From Alphaproteobacteria bacterium (GTDB lineage: Bacteria; Pseudomonadota; Alphaproteobacteria; Rs-D84): a stretch of 38,143 nt of DNA. This document shows positions 30,842 through 38,143 of this stretch, one piece after another; the stretch's first letter is position 1, and every line of letters starts with the position of its first letter. The DNA lies in the NCBI GenBank assembly GCA_009783145.1, contig WRHR01000009.1:1-38143 (forward strand), written 5' to 3'. The notes below the pieces were generated by a model. It saw nothing but the letters and a program-made list of their open reading frames with translations, made no database searches and was not told where the DNA came from. The position numbers and the translations under genes are program-made.

Positions 30842-31603
30842 TTATCCCTCATCCCATATCATGGGATATACGCTTTCAAAACCTTTGCCATGCCCGGCAT
30901 TCGGGACTATTATAATCTTAGTCGGATCGCCTATGAAATTTATGATCAAGCTTGCCGGTATCACCATATCTTTTTCGCCGACATAATGTACTTGCGGAAT
31001 TTTTTTCAATTCTTCCCTATATGAATTCAAATCCAACGATTCACTCAACTGTGGTAACTTTTTCATGCGCGTCCATTCGGTATGGTCAAGATTTCCGGCA
31101 ATCGTGACCAGTTTCTTCACATTCAATTCAGGATGAAGAACCGCCGCCAATCCCGCTATTTGCGCGCCGCCGGAAAAACCGATTAGAATCACAGTACGCT
31201 TATCCGCGATCTGCATAATTGCCTGCGACGCGCTATCAACCGCCTGCTTTGAAAACCGCGCGTTCGCCCAATCTTCGGGCCGGCACGCTTCGTCTTTCAC
31301 ATACTGGCAAGGCCGACCCAGATAAATCACATTCGGCGCCGGATCGGCAAACGCCAGCCGGCGCATAAAATCATTCCGCGGCGTTGGATCGCCGGTCTGA
31401 CGGCCATGGCCGTCGAATGCGCGGCCGTCGCCTTCGATATAAACTTTAACCGCTGCGGCCGGATCCGTTAATTTCTGATATGAACGCAGAGCAAATATTG
31501 TCGTGCGAATATCGCGTTCTTCAAAAAAGTCCGGCGGCTGCATTGTTTGCGCACATGCAGCCGCCAGAATTAAACATAAATGCAAATAAATTATTTTTTT
31601 CAA
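30842..31603 (-). CDS. Alpha/beta-hydrolase lipoprotein
   Basis: 253 aa. Start codon TTG at 31603, overlapping the stop of the upstream autotransporter gene (TTGA), so translation is coupled. Signal peptide with lipobox L-A-A-A-C (Cys near residue 17): a lipoprotein. Alpha/beta-hydrolase features: nucleophile elbow G-F-S-G-G-A, acid in G-E-K-D-M-V-I-P, and His in N-A-G-H-G-K-G. The order Ser-Asp-His fits the fold. Substrate unknown; coupling to the autotransporter suggests a surface or periplasmic role linked to it. Confidence 0.85.
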   Translation of the reverse strand: MKKIIYLHLCLILAAACAQTMQPPDFFEERDIRTTIFALRSYQKLTDPAAAVKVYIEGDGRAFDGHGRQTGDPTPRNDFMRRLAFADPAPNVIYLGRPCQYVKDEACRPEDWANARFSKQAVDSASQAIMQIADKRTVILIGFSGGAQIAGLAAVLHPELNVKKLVTIAGNLDHTEWTRMKKLPQLSESLDLNSYREELKKIPQVHYVGEKDMVIPASLIINFIGDPTKIIIVPNAGHGKGFESVYPMIWDEG

Positions 31604-33846
31604 AACTTATACTTGAACGACAGCAATCCGGTGTTGTCCATATAACTTTCACGAAACCGGCCTATGTACGCAATCGTCGCATCAAGACTTCCGAATGTTG
31701 CGGTCAGGCCTGCACCGGCCTCTACCGCAGTGCGGGCAAGCGCGCTGCCGTTTACATTCACTACCGCGCCGTTCGCCATGGCCATTGTCGCATTAACATC
31801 GCTGGTTATCATGTCATACGTCGCGCCAACATACAGTTCGGGCACGCATCTTGAACCGCTGCGCGCCACGCCGCCGCCATAATATGCCTGCCTATGCTTT
31901 TCGTACGAAAGTTTAAAGCCCGCAATGCCGGTAAGGTAATCAAAGGTATGGCCGTCTATACGCGAATTCGTGGAATCGGTATATCCCCTTTCTCGAACAT
32001 TAAAATAGCGCAGTCCCGCTTGCGGCGTCACTACGAAATCCGCCGCGCCGATTTCATAACCCGTCAAACCCTGCGCGGCGAAAGTATCCACCTTGTGGCT
32101 GCTGTGCACTTCCACCCCCGTAATAGTCTTATTATCCGAATACATACCGAACGTATTGCTGACCACGCCGTTCAAAAACCATTCGGTCGGTTTGTATTCT
32201 CCATACGCCAATATGGTATTCGAATTTATTTTGGTCTCCCCAATCGTCGGTTCTACCTCGGTGTGCGTATAGGCGTACCCTATGCCGAGTTTTGTCGAGC
32301 TTGTCAGATTTGTCTCCGCGCCCGCCGCAACACCAAGCGAATTCGCGTCAAAACCATTATATCCGTTCAGCCTTGCCGCGTTAGCCAAACCCTGGACCCA
32401 AACGGCTGTGCCGCCGACTTCAAAATCACCCGAAGACTGTCCGCGCGGAGCGGCCGCCATGCCTGAAAGCCGCGTTCCAACCGCGTCGAAGACTTGCAAT
32501 GCGTTCTGCTGCGACACCACCTGGGCCTGGGGCGCGGTCGTCGGCCCGAACGCGCTGGCGGCCGCAAGTCCGGCGGCCGTGTCAAGGGAGTTTCCTGTCT
32601 GCAACAGCGCGGTAATGTTATTCGCAATCTCATTAAAATCGTTATTCGCTGAAGCGCCGCTCATCAATCCGGCAATTATTGCAAGCTGGCCGGCATCCGC
32701 GCCCGGAACATTCAAAGTATGCTGCGACACATTGAACGTGCCGTCAGCATTCTGCGCGATATTATACAACGCATTGCTTGCAGGTCCGGTATAAGCAAAG
32801 GTTCCGGTTGCGTTCGCGATTTCCCATAACTCCAGATTATCGCCTCTGACGCCGATGTCTATAATCAGGCTGCTGACTGTGCTGCCGCTGCCTATCGTTA
32901 TAGTATCCGCGGAAATAGTCGGCGTTATATTCAGCCTGGCAATCAATGTCGTATTCGCATCAAATATTATGGAGCTTCCCGCGCCGCTTGCAATACCTCC
33001 GTCAAGCGTCACTGTCCCACCATTCGCAAAGTGCAAAGTTCCGGCATTATAAATGTCGTTCAATACTCCCGCGACCATATTGTTGGAGAATGTCACGTCA
33101 CCGTCGAATGCAAGGCTTGCCCCCGTTTCGTTGTAAATCGCGCCGCCAAGCAGACCGGCGCTGTTGTCATAGAACTCGGCCCCGGCGCCGATGGTCATAG
33201 AGTTGTTATTGTAAATCGCGCCGCCCCATCTGGCTGCCGTATTGCCGGAAAACAGCGCGCCTGTCCCGATCGCCGCCGAAGATATTCCGCCGCCCGTATC
33301 AAAATTTAAAATCGCGCCGCCGCTGCTGCCGGCTATGTTTCCGATAAATTCGGCATCGTTGCCTATGGTGGTTGTCGCACCTTGAAGGAATGCCGCGCCG
33401 CCGGAACCGCCCGATTCATTTCCGTTAAATGACACGTTGTCCGAAACGCTGAGCGTTGATGCGATACCTACACCCATAACATAAATCGCGCCGCCGGCAT
33501 CGTCCACCGCAATGTTGCGGGTAAAGCTAACGCCGTCTTGAATGGCCACATGGGACGGAGGATATCCCTGGGTACTGTCGGTGCTGCTATAAATAGCGCC
33601 GCCGGAATTCGCCCTGTTATCGGAAAAAGAAAGCCCGCTTGCGACGGTTACCGTTCCAAAATTTTCAACAGCGCCGCCCGTGTCGCCGCCCGGATGCGGC
33701 CCGGTCCAATCTTGGTTGGAAATGTCTGTTGAAATAGTTATATCCTCGTCGAATAAAACTATCACCCTGTCTGGAGCGGCCCCCTTGGCGGATATCGCCG
33801 CTAGGGCAAATATGACTGTTGTCAAACTGGTTTTCGAGAGCCTCAT
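31600..33846 (-). CDS. Pmp-like autotransporter
   Basis: 748 aa. SD AGGAGG before ATG; signal peptide ending S-A-K-G-A-A (about residue 24). Passenger residues about 55-270 hold seven F-x-x-N motifs, mostly paired with G-G-A (F-S-D-N-R-A-N-S-G-G-A-I; F-T-R-N-I-A; F-N-G-N-E-S; F-I-G-N-I-A; F-S-G-N-T-A; F-Y-D-N-S-A; F-S-N-N), the chlamydial Pmp repeat signature. A linker around 440-480 leads to the C-terminal autotransporter barrel (about 475-748: V-W-V-Q-G-L-A-N, Y-G-E-Y-K, ending L-S-F-K-Y-K-F). Related in plan to the 15305 gene but less than half its length and without the Thr-rich linker. Confidence 0.9.
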   Translation of the reverse strand: MRLSKTSLTTVIFALAAISAKGAAPDRVIVLFDEDITISTDISNQDWTGPHPGGDTGGAVENFGTVTVASGLSFSDNRANSGGAIYSSTDSTQGYPPSHVAIQDGVSFTRNIAVDDAGGAIYVMGVGIASTLSVSDNVSFNGNESGGSGGAAFLQGATTTIGNDAEFIGNIAGSSGGAILNFDTGGGISSAAIGTGALFSGNTAARWGGAIYNNNSMTIGAGAEFYDNSAGLLGGAIYNETGASLAFDGDVTFSNNMVAGVLNDIYNAGTLHFANGGTVTLDGGIASGAGSSIIFDANTTLIARLNITPTISADTITIGSGSTVSSLIIDIGVRGDNLELWEIANATGTFAYTGPASNALYNIAQNADGTFNVSQHTLNVPGADAGQLAIIAGLMSGASANNDFNEIANNITALLQTGNSLDTAAGLAAASAFGPTTAPQAQVVSQQNALQVFDAVGTRLSGMAAAPRGQSSGDFEVGGTAVWVQGLANAARLNGYNGFDANSLGVAAGAETNLTSSTKLGIGYAYTHTEVEPTIGETKINSNTILAYGEYKPTEWFLNGVVSNTFGMYSDNKTITGVEVHSSHKVDTFAAQGLTGYEIGAADFVVTPQAGLRYFNVRERGYTDSTNSRIDGHTFDYLTGIAGFKLSYEKHRQAYYGGGVARSGSRCVPELYVGATYDMITSDVNATMAMANGAVVNVNGSALARTAVEAGAGLTATFGSLDATIAYIGRFRESYMDNTGLLSFKYKF

Positions 33847-34008
33847 TCTTCCCTCCTGGTTAATAATGTGATTATGATAACAAACATAAAGTTTTAAGGT
33901 ATAGGTTTGTATTCCAAGGCAGTAAGCATTCTCGCAACTCGGGGATTTTTAAGGGATAATGGTGGCTTTCAAGAAAAATTTTGAAACTAAGTCTTGGTTA
34001 ATCAATTC

Positions 34009-35283
34009 TTAATTATTTACTAATGATATGATCCAATTAATCCATGAAGAAATGGTCGAACTTCTTCTATTATATGTTGAAGGAGAAGCAACTTTGTACA
34101 AATCGCATTTTTTCATAATTGCTACAATTTCTTCTTTACTTAATGGCTTTGCACTTTCAAAGTATTTTATTAAGACGTCTTTAAACACACGATGAGAAAT
34201 TATTGCTTTGGCAAATTGTAATTGTTTATCATGAACGTTTGAAGACAATATCTTTTTTGCTTTTTCTGATAGCATAACCGCATCTTTACTTTCTTCTATC
34301 AATCCCAAATATTTTGCCGCCGAAACATAATAATCTGTCTGCCTACGGTCAAAGCCATAATTACTAGTTATATCTTGTTTGGATAGTCCTACATTCAATA
34401 ATAGCTCGCATAAGTTAATCACGCGTTCAAAACTATCGGCCTGAGGGAATGGAATATTGGGTTCTTGCGTGATTTGCGTTGTTTCTATCAGATCTTTTAT
34501 ATCCGATATCGCTATATCCAATTTTGCCAAATTGTATCTCTGAAATTTTTTTAAAGTCAACGAATTATAATCATTAACATCTTTAAATTCATATTCGTAC
34601 AAATAAAATATGTTGTTAGTGTAAACAAGGAATATTGTTTTTATCTTCTTATTGATTTTTTTATTCCATAATCGCAATGGATAATATAATTGTCTTACAA
34701 TAAAGTCATCTGCAATGTTGTTTTTGGCTTCTATTATTGTAAAGCTTTCAGCTCCTTCATACCCTCCATCAATTTCTAATTGAGAACCGATGACGTTTAA
34801 TTCAACTTTTTTGTTTGTCTTACAATCTGCTATATCGAAACTAAATTCATTTGAGGACATTCGGCCACTTACTGTTGGTTTCAACTCAACATCGCCTATA
34901 AAGTCTTCTAATATGCCAGAGAGATAAGCACAACTAATCGCAGCCGCTTCACTAGTAATGTTATTAGGGTTTAAGCTTTGTATATTCTCCGGGAATTCCA
35001 TATTTTTGATATTTGAAGAATATATATCCTCTGTAAATTTAGCATAAACTTCTAAAGGTGCGATTATATAGCTACTTCTCGTTATTGGTAAAATAGCTAA
35101 TTTGTTTTCCGTAAATACCTTGGGAAGCTGGGACATATTATCAAATTTCGTAACCAATCTAGGCTCTGCGCGTAGATTCTTTATTTGAGCAGCCGTAATT
35201 TCGAATTGGCCGTCTTTACTGATACAATCAAAGATATTGTATCTCTCAAATGCTTCCTTCCAAAATTTATCGGACTTAGTCAT
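34009..35283 (-). CDS. Probable type II restriction endonuclease
   Basis: 424 aa, AT-rich. A PD-(D/E)XK-type site is visible: E170/D172 in L-E-I-D-G-G and E185-A-K187 in F-T-I-I-E-A-K-N, on a strand-turn-strand as in many restriction enzymes. The C-terminal third looks like winged-helix DNA-binding segments (S-K-Q-D-I-T-S-N-Y-G-F-D-R-R-Q-T-D-Y-Y). The ATG lies 8 bp inside the end of the methylase gene, so the two are coupled and the nuclease is made after the methylase. I cannot assign the family with certainty; the assignment rests on the motif and the partner. Confidence 0.78.
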   Translation of the reverse strand: MTKSDKFWKEAFERYNIFDCISKDGQFEITAAQIKNLRAEPRLVTKFDNMSQLPKVFTENKLAILPITRSSYIIAPLEVYAKFTEDIYSSNIKNMEFPENIQSLNPNNITSEAAAISCAYLSGILEDFIGDVELKPTVSGRMSSNEFSFDIADCKTNKKVELNVIGSQLEIDGGYEGAESFTIIEAKNNIADDFIVRQLYYPLRLWNKKINKKIKTIFLVYTNNIFYLYEYEFKDVNDYNSLTLKKFQRYNLAKLDIAISDIKDLIETTQITQEPNIPFPQADSFERVINLCELLLNVGLSKQDITSNYGFDRRQTDYYVSAAKYLGLIEESKDAVMLSEKAKKILSSNVHDKQLQFAKAIISHRVFKDVLIKYFESAKPLSKEEIVAIMKKCDLYKVASPSTYNRRSSTISSWINWIISLVNN

Positions 35284-36109
35284 AATTACTTATCAAAACC
35301 TCTTCTATATCGCCTCTTGTAGTTGCATCAGCACTTATTTGTCGCTTAGCGAATATAGTTTTTATGTTATAGTCTTTGTATAACCCTTTTATAAAATCTG
35401 TTGCAGAATTAGACAACAAAAATTTTATTCCAGTATTATTCAATCTATCACAAGTTAATTTAAGTCTTAGTTGTTCATCTTTACCGAATCCCGTATCTGT
35501 ATAACCTGTGAAATTTGAAGACATAGATATTGGATCATAGGGTGGATCAAAATATACAAACGCTCCTTTCCTTACCCTTTTTAATACATCATCGAAATCT
35601 CCTGTTTTGAATATTATATTATTTGCATTTAAATAACCACTAACAGCTCTTATAACAATATCATTCACTATATTAGGAGACTTGTAATAACCAAATGGTG
35701 AATTAAATTCACCCGCTCTATTTACTCTGAACAAACCATTATAACAAGTCTTGTTTAGATAAATTAAACGAGATGCTTTTTTTACATCTGAAAGATTGCT
35801 ATACCGTTTATGGTCTCTGTCGATCTCGCGGATTTCATAATAATATTCCGGAGTGTTTTCATGGCGCATCAAATCTTCTATTAATTCTTCAGGATGGGTC
35901 TTGATAACCTTATAAACATTCATCAAAGCATCATTAAAATCATTTATCACAGCATTTTTTGGCTGTAATTCAAATAATAATGCTCCCCCACCAAGAAAAG
36001 GCTCATAATAAGTAGAAAAGTGTGGAATATTTTTGCAGATCTCAGGTAAAAGCTGACGCTTTCCTCCAGCCCACTTAACGATTGGAATAACTAACTTGTT
36101 ATGTTTCAT
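35276..36109 (-). CDS. Dam-family adenine-N6 DNA methyltransferase
   Basis: 277 aa, D12 class (alpha group). Motifs: V-K-W-A-G-G-K-R-Q-L-L (11-21, SAM-binding N-terminus), E-P-F-L-G-G-G-A-L (motif I, 36-44), and catalytic D-P-P-Y (188-191). The T-C-Y-N-G-L-F-R-V-N-R-A-G-E-F-N-S-P-F-G block (121-140) closely matches the DNA-contact segment of Dam and DpnM, so GATC is the likely target. Low-GC codon use contrasts with the flanking housekeeping genes and supports acquisition by transfer. Followed by its nuclease partner. Confidence 0.9.
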   Translation of the reverse strand: MKHNKLVIPIVKWAGGKRQLLPEICKNIPHFSTYYEPFLGGGALLFELQPKNAVINDFNDALMNVYKVIKTHPEELIEDLMRHENTPEYYYEIREIDRDHKRYSNLSDVKKASRLIYLNKTCYNGLFRVNRAGEFNSPFGYYKSPNIVNDIVIRAVSGYLNANNIIFKTGDFDDVLKRVRKGAFVYFDPPYDPISMSSNFTGYTDTGFGKDEQLRLKLTCDRLNNTGIKFLLSNSATDFIKGLYKDYNIKTIFAKRQISADATTRGDIEEVLISNYD

Positions 36110-36309
36110 TTTTTAAGTTCTCTACGAGTACAGTCTATCACAGTTTTGATAACCGAGGCAATTAAAAAGCAGATATTTTAGATTTCTGGCGGAAGCGCAG
36201 GGATATGCTCGGCGCGCTGCGTCTGTGCGTATCCTCGTAGTTGCTCAATCTTCGCTTCGCTTGATTTCGCATACTCGGATTCAAGTCAGGTGCATTCAAT
36301 TAGATAAAT
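36110..36309. other. Intergenic region between tRNA-Ser and the R-M genes
   Basis: 200 bp. The methylase-proximal 70 bp are AT-rich like the R-M genes; the tRNA-proximal 120 bp are GC-rich and contain short alternating GCG/CGC and GCTTCGCTT motifs without one clear palindrome. The composition break near 36185 may mark the edge of the acquired segment. No direct copy of the tRNA 3' end was found on the far side by eye. Confidence 0.45.
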
Positions 36310-36399
36310 TGGCGGGCAGAGAGGGATTCGAACCCCCGAAGGACTTGCGCCCTCAACAGTTTTCAAGACTGCCGCGTTCAACCACTCCGCCATCTGCCC
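36310..36399 (-). tRNA. tRNA-Ser (anticodon UGA)
   Basis: 90 nt, acceptor GGGCAGA/TCTGCCC, class II long variable arm, anticodon loop CTTGAAA on stem CAGT/ACTG (anticodon TGA, codon UCA), T-loop TTCGAAT, discriminator G and encoded CCA. It starts 17 bp after the lgt stop, so it is probably co-transcribed with lgt. The region beyond its 3' end (36110-36309) separates it from the restriction-modification genes. Confidence 0.96.
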
Positions 36400-36416
36400 A
36401 AGACCAGGATTATAAT

Positions 36417-37223
36417 TTATTTTTTCCGCATTGCAACCGCAAACACCGCCGCGCCCGCGATGAACATTACCGCGCTGAGCAACTGCCCCATCGTCAGCCC
36501 CCAACTGGTCAAGAATCCTATCTGCGCATCCGGCGCGCGGAACTGTTCCGCGAATATGCGAAAGATGGCGTACAGCATCCCGAAAATCCCGCCCAGCGCC
36601 CCTGGTTTTTCCTTCAACTTCGTCCAGCGCCACAGGCAAAGCATAATCACAAACAGCGCCAAGCCTTCCAGCGCCGCCTCGTACAGCGGGCTTGGGTGGC
36701 GCGGCGTCATATCGTCCGCTCCCGCAAATACTATCCCCCAAGGTCTTGCCGTTTCGCGCCCCATTACCTCCATATTTATAAAATTCGCAATCCTCCCGAA
36801 AAACAGTCCTATCGGAGCGACAACCGCCAGCATATCCAAAATGCTGAAGGCATTTTGGAAGGTCGTAGAGCGCTGCTGTTTTTTGTTTCGCCAAGCGAAC
36901 AGAAAAACAGCAACAATAACTCCCAGCAGGCCGCCATGGAACGACATTCCTCCATTCCATATCGCGAAGACTTCCAGCGGATATTTCATAAAAAACGGCA
37001 GATTATAAAACAGCACGTACCCCAGCCGCCCGCCGATAATAACGCCGAGAACAAGCGCGGTGAAAAGATCGTCAAATGATTTCTTTGAAAACGCTGCCCC
37101 GGCCAGGCGCTTGAAAAGCCAGCCGCCCGCTATAAACGCGGCGACATACGCCAGCGCGTACCAGCGCACCGCAAAGCCCGCAATACTAAACGCAACCGGC
37201 GAAATAGGCTCGATAAGTATCAT
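36417..37223 (-). CDS. lgt: Prolipoprotein diacylglyceryl transferase
   Basis: 268 aa polytopic inner-membrane enzyme that transfers diacylglycerol from phosphatidylglycerol to the lipobox Cys of prelipoproteins. Key features: N-terminal R-W-Y-A-L-A-Y, G-G-R-L-G-Y-V-L-F-Y (65-73), F-H-G-G-L (95-99), and the family signature G-R-I-A-N-F-I-N-x-E-x-x-G (143-155, with the essential Arg and Asn), then R-H-P-S-P-L-Y-E-A. About seven transmembrane helices. The start rests on TTGATT-N17-TATATT ending 9 nt before the ATG; no clear SD. Confidence 0.96.
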   Translation of the reverse strand: MILIEPISPVAFSIAGFAVRWYALAYVAAFIAGGWLFKRLAGAAFSKKSFDDLFTALVLGVIIGGRLGYVLFYNLPFFMKYPLEVFAIWNGGMSFHGGLLGVIVAVFLFAWRNKKQQRSTTFQNAFSILDMLAVVAPIGLFFGRIANFINMEVMGRETARPWGIVFAGADDMTPRHPSPLYEAALEGLALFVIMLCLWRWTKLKEKPGALGGIFGMLYAIFRIFAEQFRAPDAQIGFLTSWGLTMGQLLSAVMFIAGAAVFAVAMRKK

Positions 37224-37232
37224 TTCCGCTTA

Positions 37233-37261
37233 AATATACAGACAAGCGGCTTAAAAATCAA
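37233..37261 (-). promoter_or_regulatory. Promoter of lgt (near-leaderless)
   Basis: On the minus strand TTGATT (37261-37256), 17-bp spacer, TATATT (37238-37233), then 9 nt to the ATG at 37223. Confidence 0.65.
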
Positions 37262-37265
37262 CTAT

Positions 37266-38143
37266 TTAACTGCTGAAGACCAAGTTTTTTGCGTGCTCGT
37301 ATTTAATTTTCCTATTGCCGCCCCCGACCTCTTCCATCATTTTATACAACACTTCGGCGGATGCATTGTTTATACTTGTTGCTTTCCCCACCTCTTTATA
37401 TTGCTCGCGCAGATATTTATCAAAATCGCTGGGGCTTGTAAAAAAGACTTTTATCAGATATTCAATATCAACTTTTCTTTCTTCCAATTCCAAAAGCAAT
37501 TCCGCCACTTGTTTTTTAGTATTCTTATTACAGGGGGTTTTTGACTCTGTTTTTCTTATCTGTTTTTTTAATTCCTTCAGCTCTTCCCGCCAGAATTTCA
37601 CAAGCTCTTTTCTGACCTCCAAAGTTTCGACAAGAATCGCCATAACCGCGACGGGAGACTTATTGGAAGCGCCTCTTAGAAAAGTAAAATTTCCCAGTAT
37701 TAAATCTTCCAGTTCTTGGGCTTTTATTCTGCTGTCTTTTTTAATTTTTACATTCGTCCCGTTCTTCAACCTAAGCAATTTCTTCAGCGAATCCGCCACT
37801 ATCTTTACCGCATCTGCCTGCGCGGAATTCTTGGGCGAAACAGGCTTGCGTTTTTGGCTTATAATTGCCGCCCGCGTGTCGGCGCTTATGCCTTCTTCTT
37901 TAAAGATGGCATTGACACCCGTTTCAGACAGAACAGCATCCGTTCCCGATTCTTTATATAGTTTCTCAGCTTCCTTGATTATAGAAGATACAATATCCCC
38001 CGCTTTGCTTATCAAAACATCCCGATTTTTTTCATTCCGACTGATCTCCTCGCAAACTTTGCGCAACTTTTCCTTCCATCCGGCAATAAATTCTTTCGAA
38101 GTAGTTTCTATTTTCCCCGTTCTTCCGGAGTCTATCGGTTTCT
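37266..38143 (-). CDS. C-terminal part of a hypothetical helical protein (5' end outside window)
   Basis: The frame stays open from the stop at 37266 to the window edge, so the start lies beyond 38143; an internal TTG at 38066 is not convincing as a start because coding-like sequence continues upstream (E-F-I-A-G-W-K-E-K-L-R-K). At least 292 residues are visible: Lys/Glu-rich, largely helical with coiled-coil potential (for example VKFWREELKELKKQIRK). No signal peptide or known motif is seen in this part. Not recognised. Confidence 0.7.
   Translation of the reverse strand, partial: KPIDSGRTGKIETTSKEFIAGWKEKLRKVCEEISRNEKNRDVLISKAGDIVSSIIKEAEKLYKESGTDAVLSETGVNAIFKEEGISADTRAAIISQKRKPVSPKNSAQADAVKIVADSLKKLLRLKNGTNVKIKKDSRIKAQELEDLILGNFTFLRGASNKSPVAVMAILVETLEVRKELVKFWREELKELKKQIRKTESKTPCNKNTKKQVAELLLELEERKVDIEYLIKVFFTSPSDFDKYLREQYKEVGKATSINNASAEVLYKMMEEVGGGNRKIKYEHAKNLVFSS

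Noticed and set aside
36225-37079. Plus-strand ORF of 284 aa over tRNA-Ser and lgt
   Set aside because: Runs through a tRNA and is antisense to lgt.

Overview
The window reads as a chromosomal segment of a Gram-negative alphaproteobacterium, probably host- or gut-associated with a modest genome. The evidence is LpxI (lipid A synthesis), Lgt, two beta-barrel autotransporters, an L28 with an extended tail, an alphaproteobacterial-style RpoH promoter at clpB, and many short palindromic intergenic repeats. I cannot name the genus from sequence alone. No phage, transposase or CRISPR array is visible.

Layout. 1-2539: terminator, then a two-gene minus-strand operon of exported proteins with C-terminal glycine-zipper segments, one of them carrying Cys/Trp-rich modules. 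2679-5404: small periplasmic protein, palindromic repeat, and clpB without its N-terminal domain, facing rpmB across a shared promoter palindrome. 5405-6942: rpmB, tRNA-Leu(CAA), a long inverted repeat, a single-domain GIY-YIG protein and a DUF421/YetF membrane protein. 6943-8230: mostly non-coding, with two promoter-to-terminator RNA units, a 71-aa ORF, a MITE-like palindrome, a 37-aa lipoprotein and repeats. 8281-9970: lpxI, a 3-methyladenine-DNA glycosylase and tRNA-Val(CAC). 10038-15138: coiled-coil protein, YegD-type Hsp70, MccF-like S66 peptidase, PEBP protein and an AMP-forming acyl ligase. 15305-21046: a 1913-aa Pmp-like autotransporter.

21043-30281 (minus) is a ten-gene branched-chain amino acid (Liv/HAAT) ABC transporter operon. 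It has one copy each of LivM, LivG, LivH and LivF but five different substrate-binding proteins, in the order M-SBP-G-small Cys protein-SBP-SBP-H-SBP-SBP-F. This suggests one shared permease/ATPase core fed by several receptors, apparently held at the membrane by N-terminal helices instead of lipid anchors. 30365-33846: an FMN-binding split-barrel protein, then a second Pmp-like autotransporter translationally coupled to a lipoprotein hydrolase. 34009-36109: an AT-rich type II restriction-modification pair with a Dam-like methylase, next to tRNA-Ser(UGA). 36417-38143: lgt and the C-terminal part of a gene that runs off the window.

Themes worth following: the five-receptor Liv operon, two unannotated structured RNAs (one with CU-rich anti-Shine-Dalgarno-like loops), a recurrent leaderless start pattern (a -10 box of TAAAAT type 6-9 nt before ATG), and a repeat family that sits directly on tRNA 3' ends.
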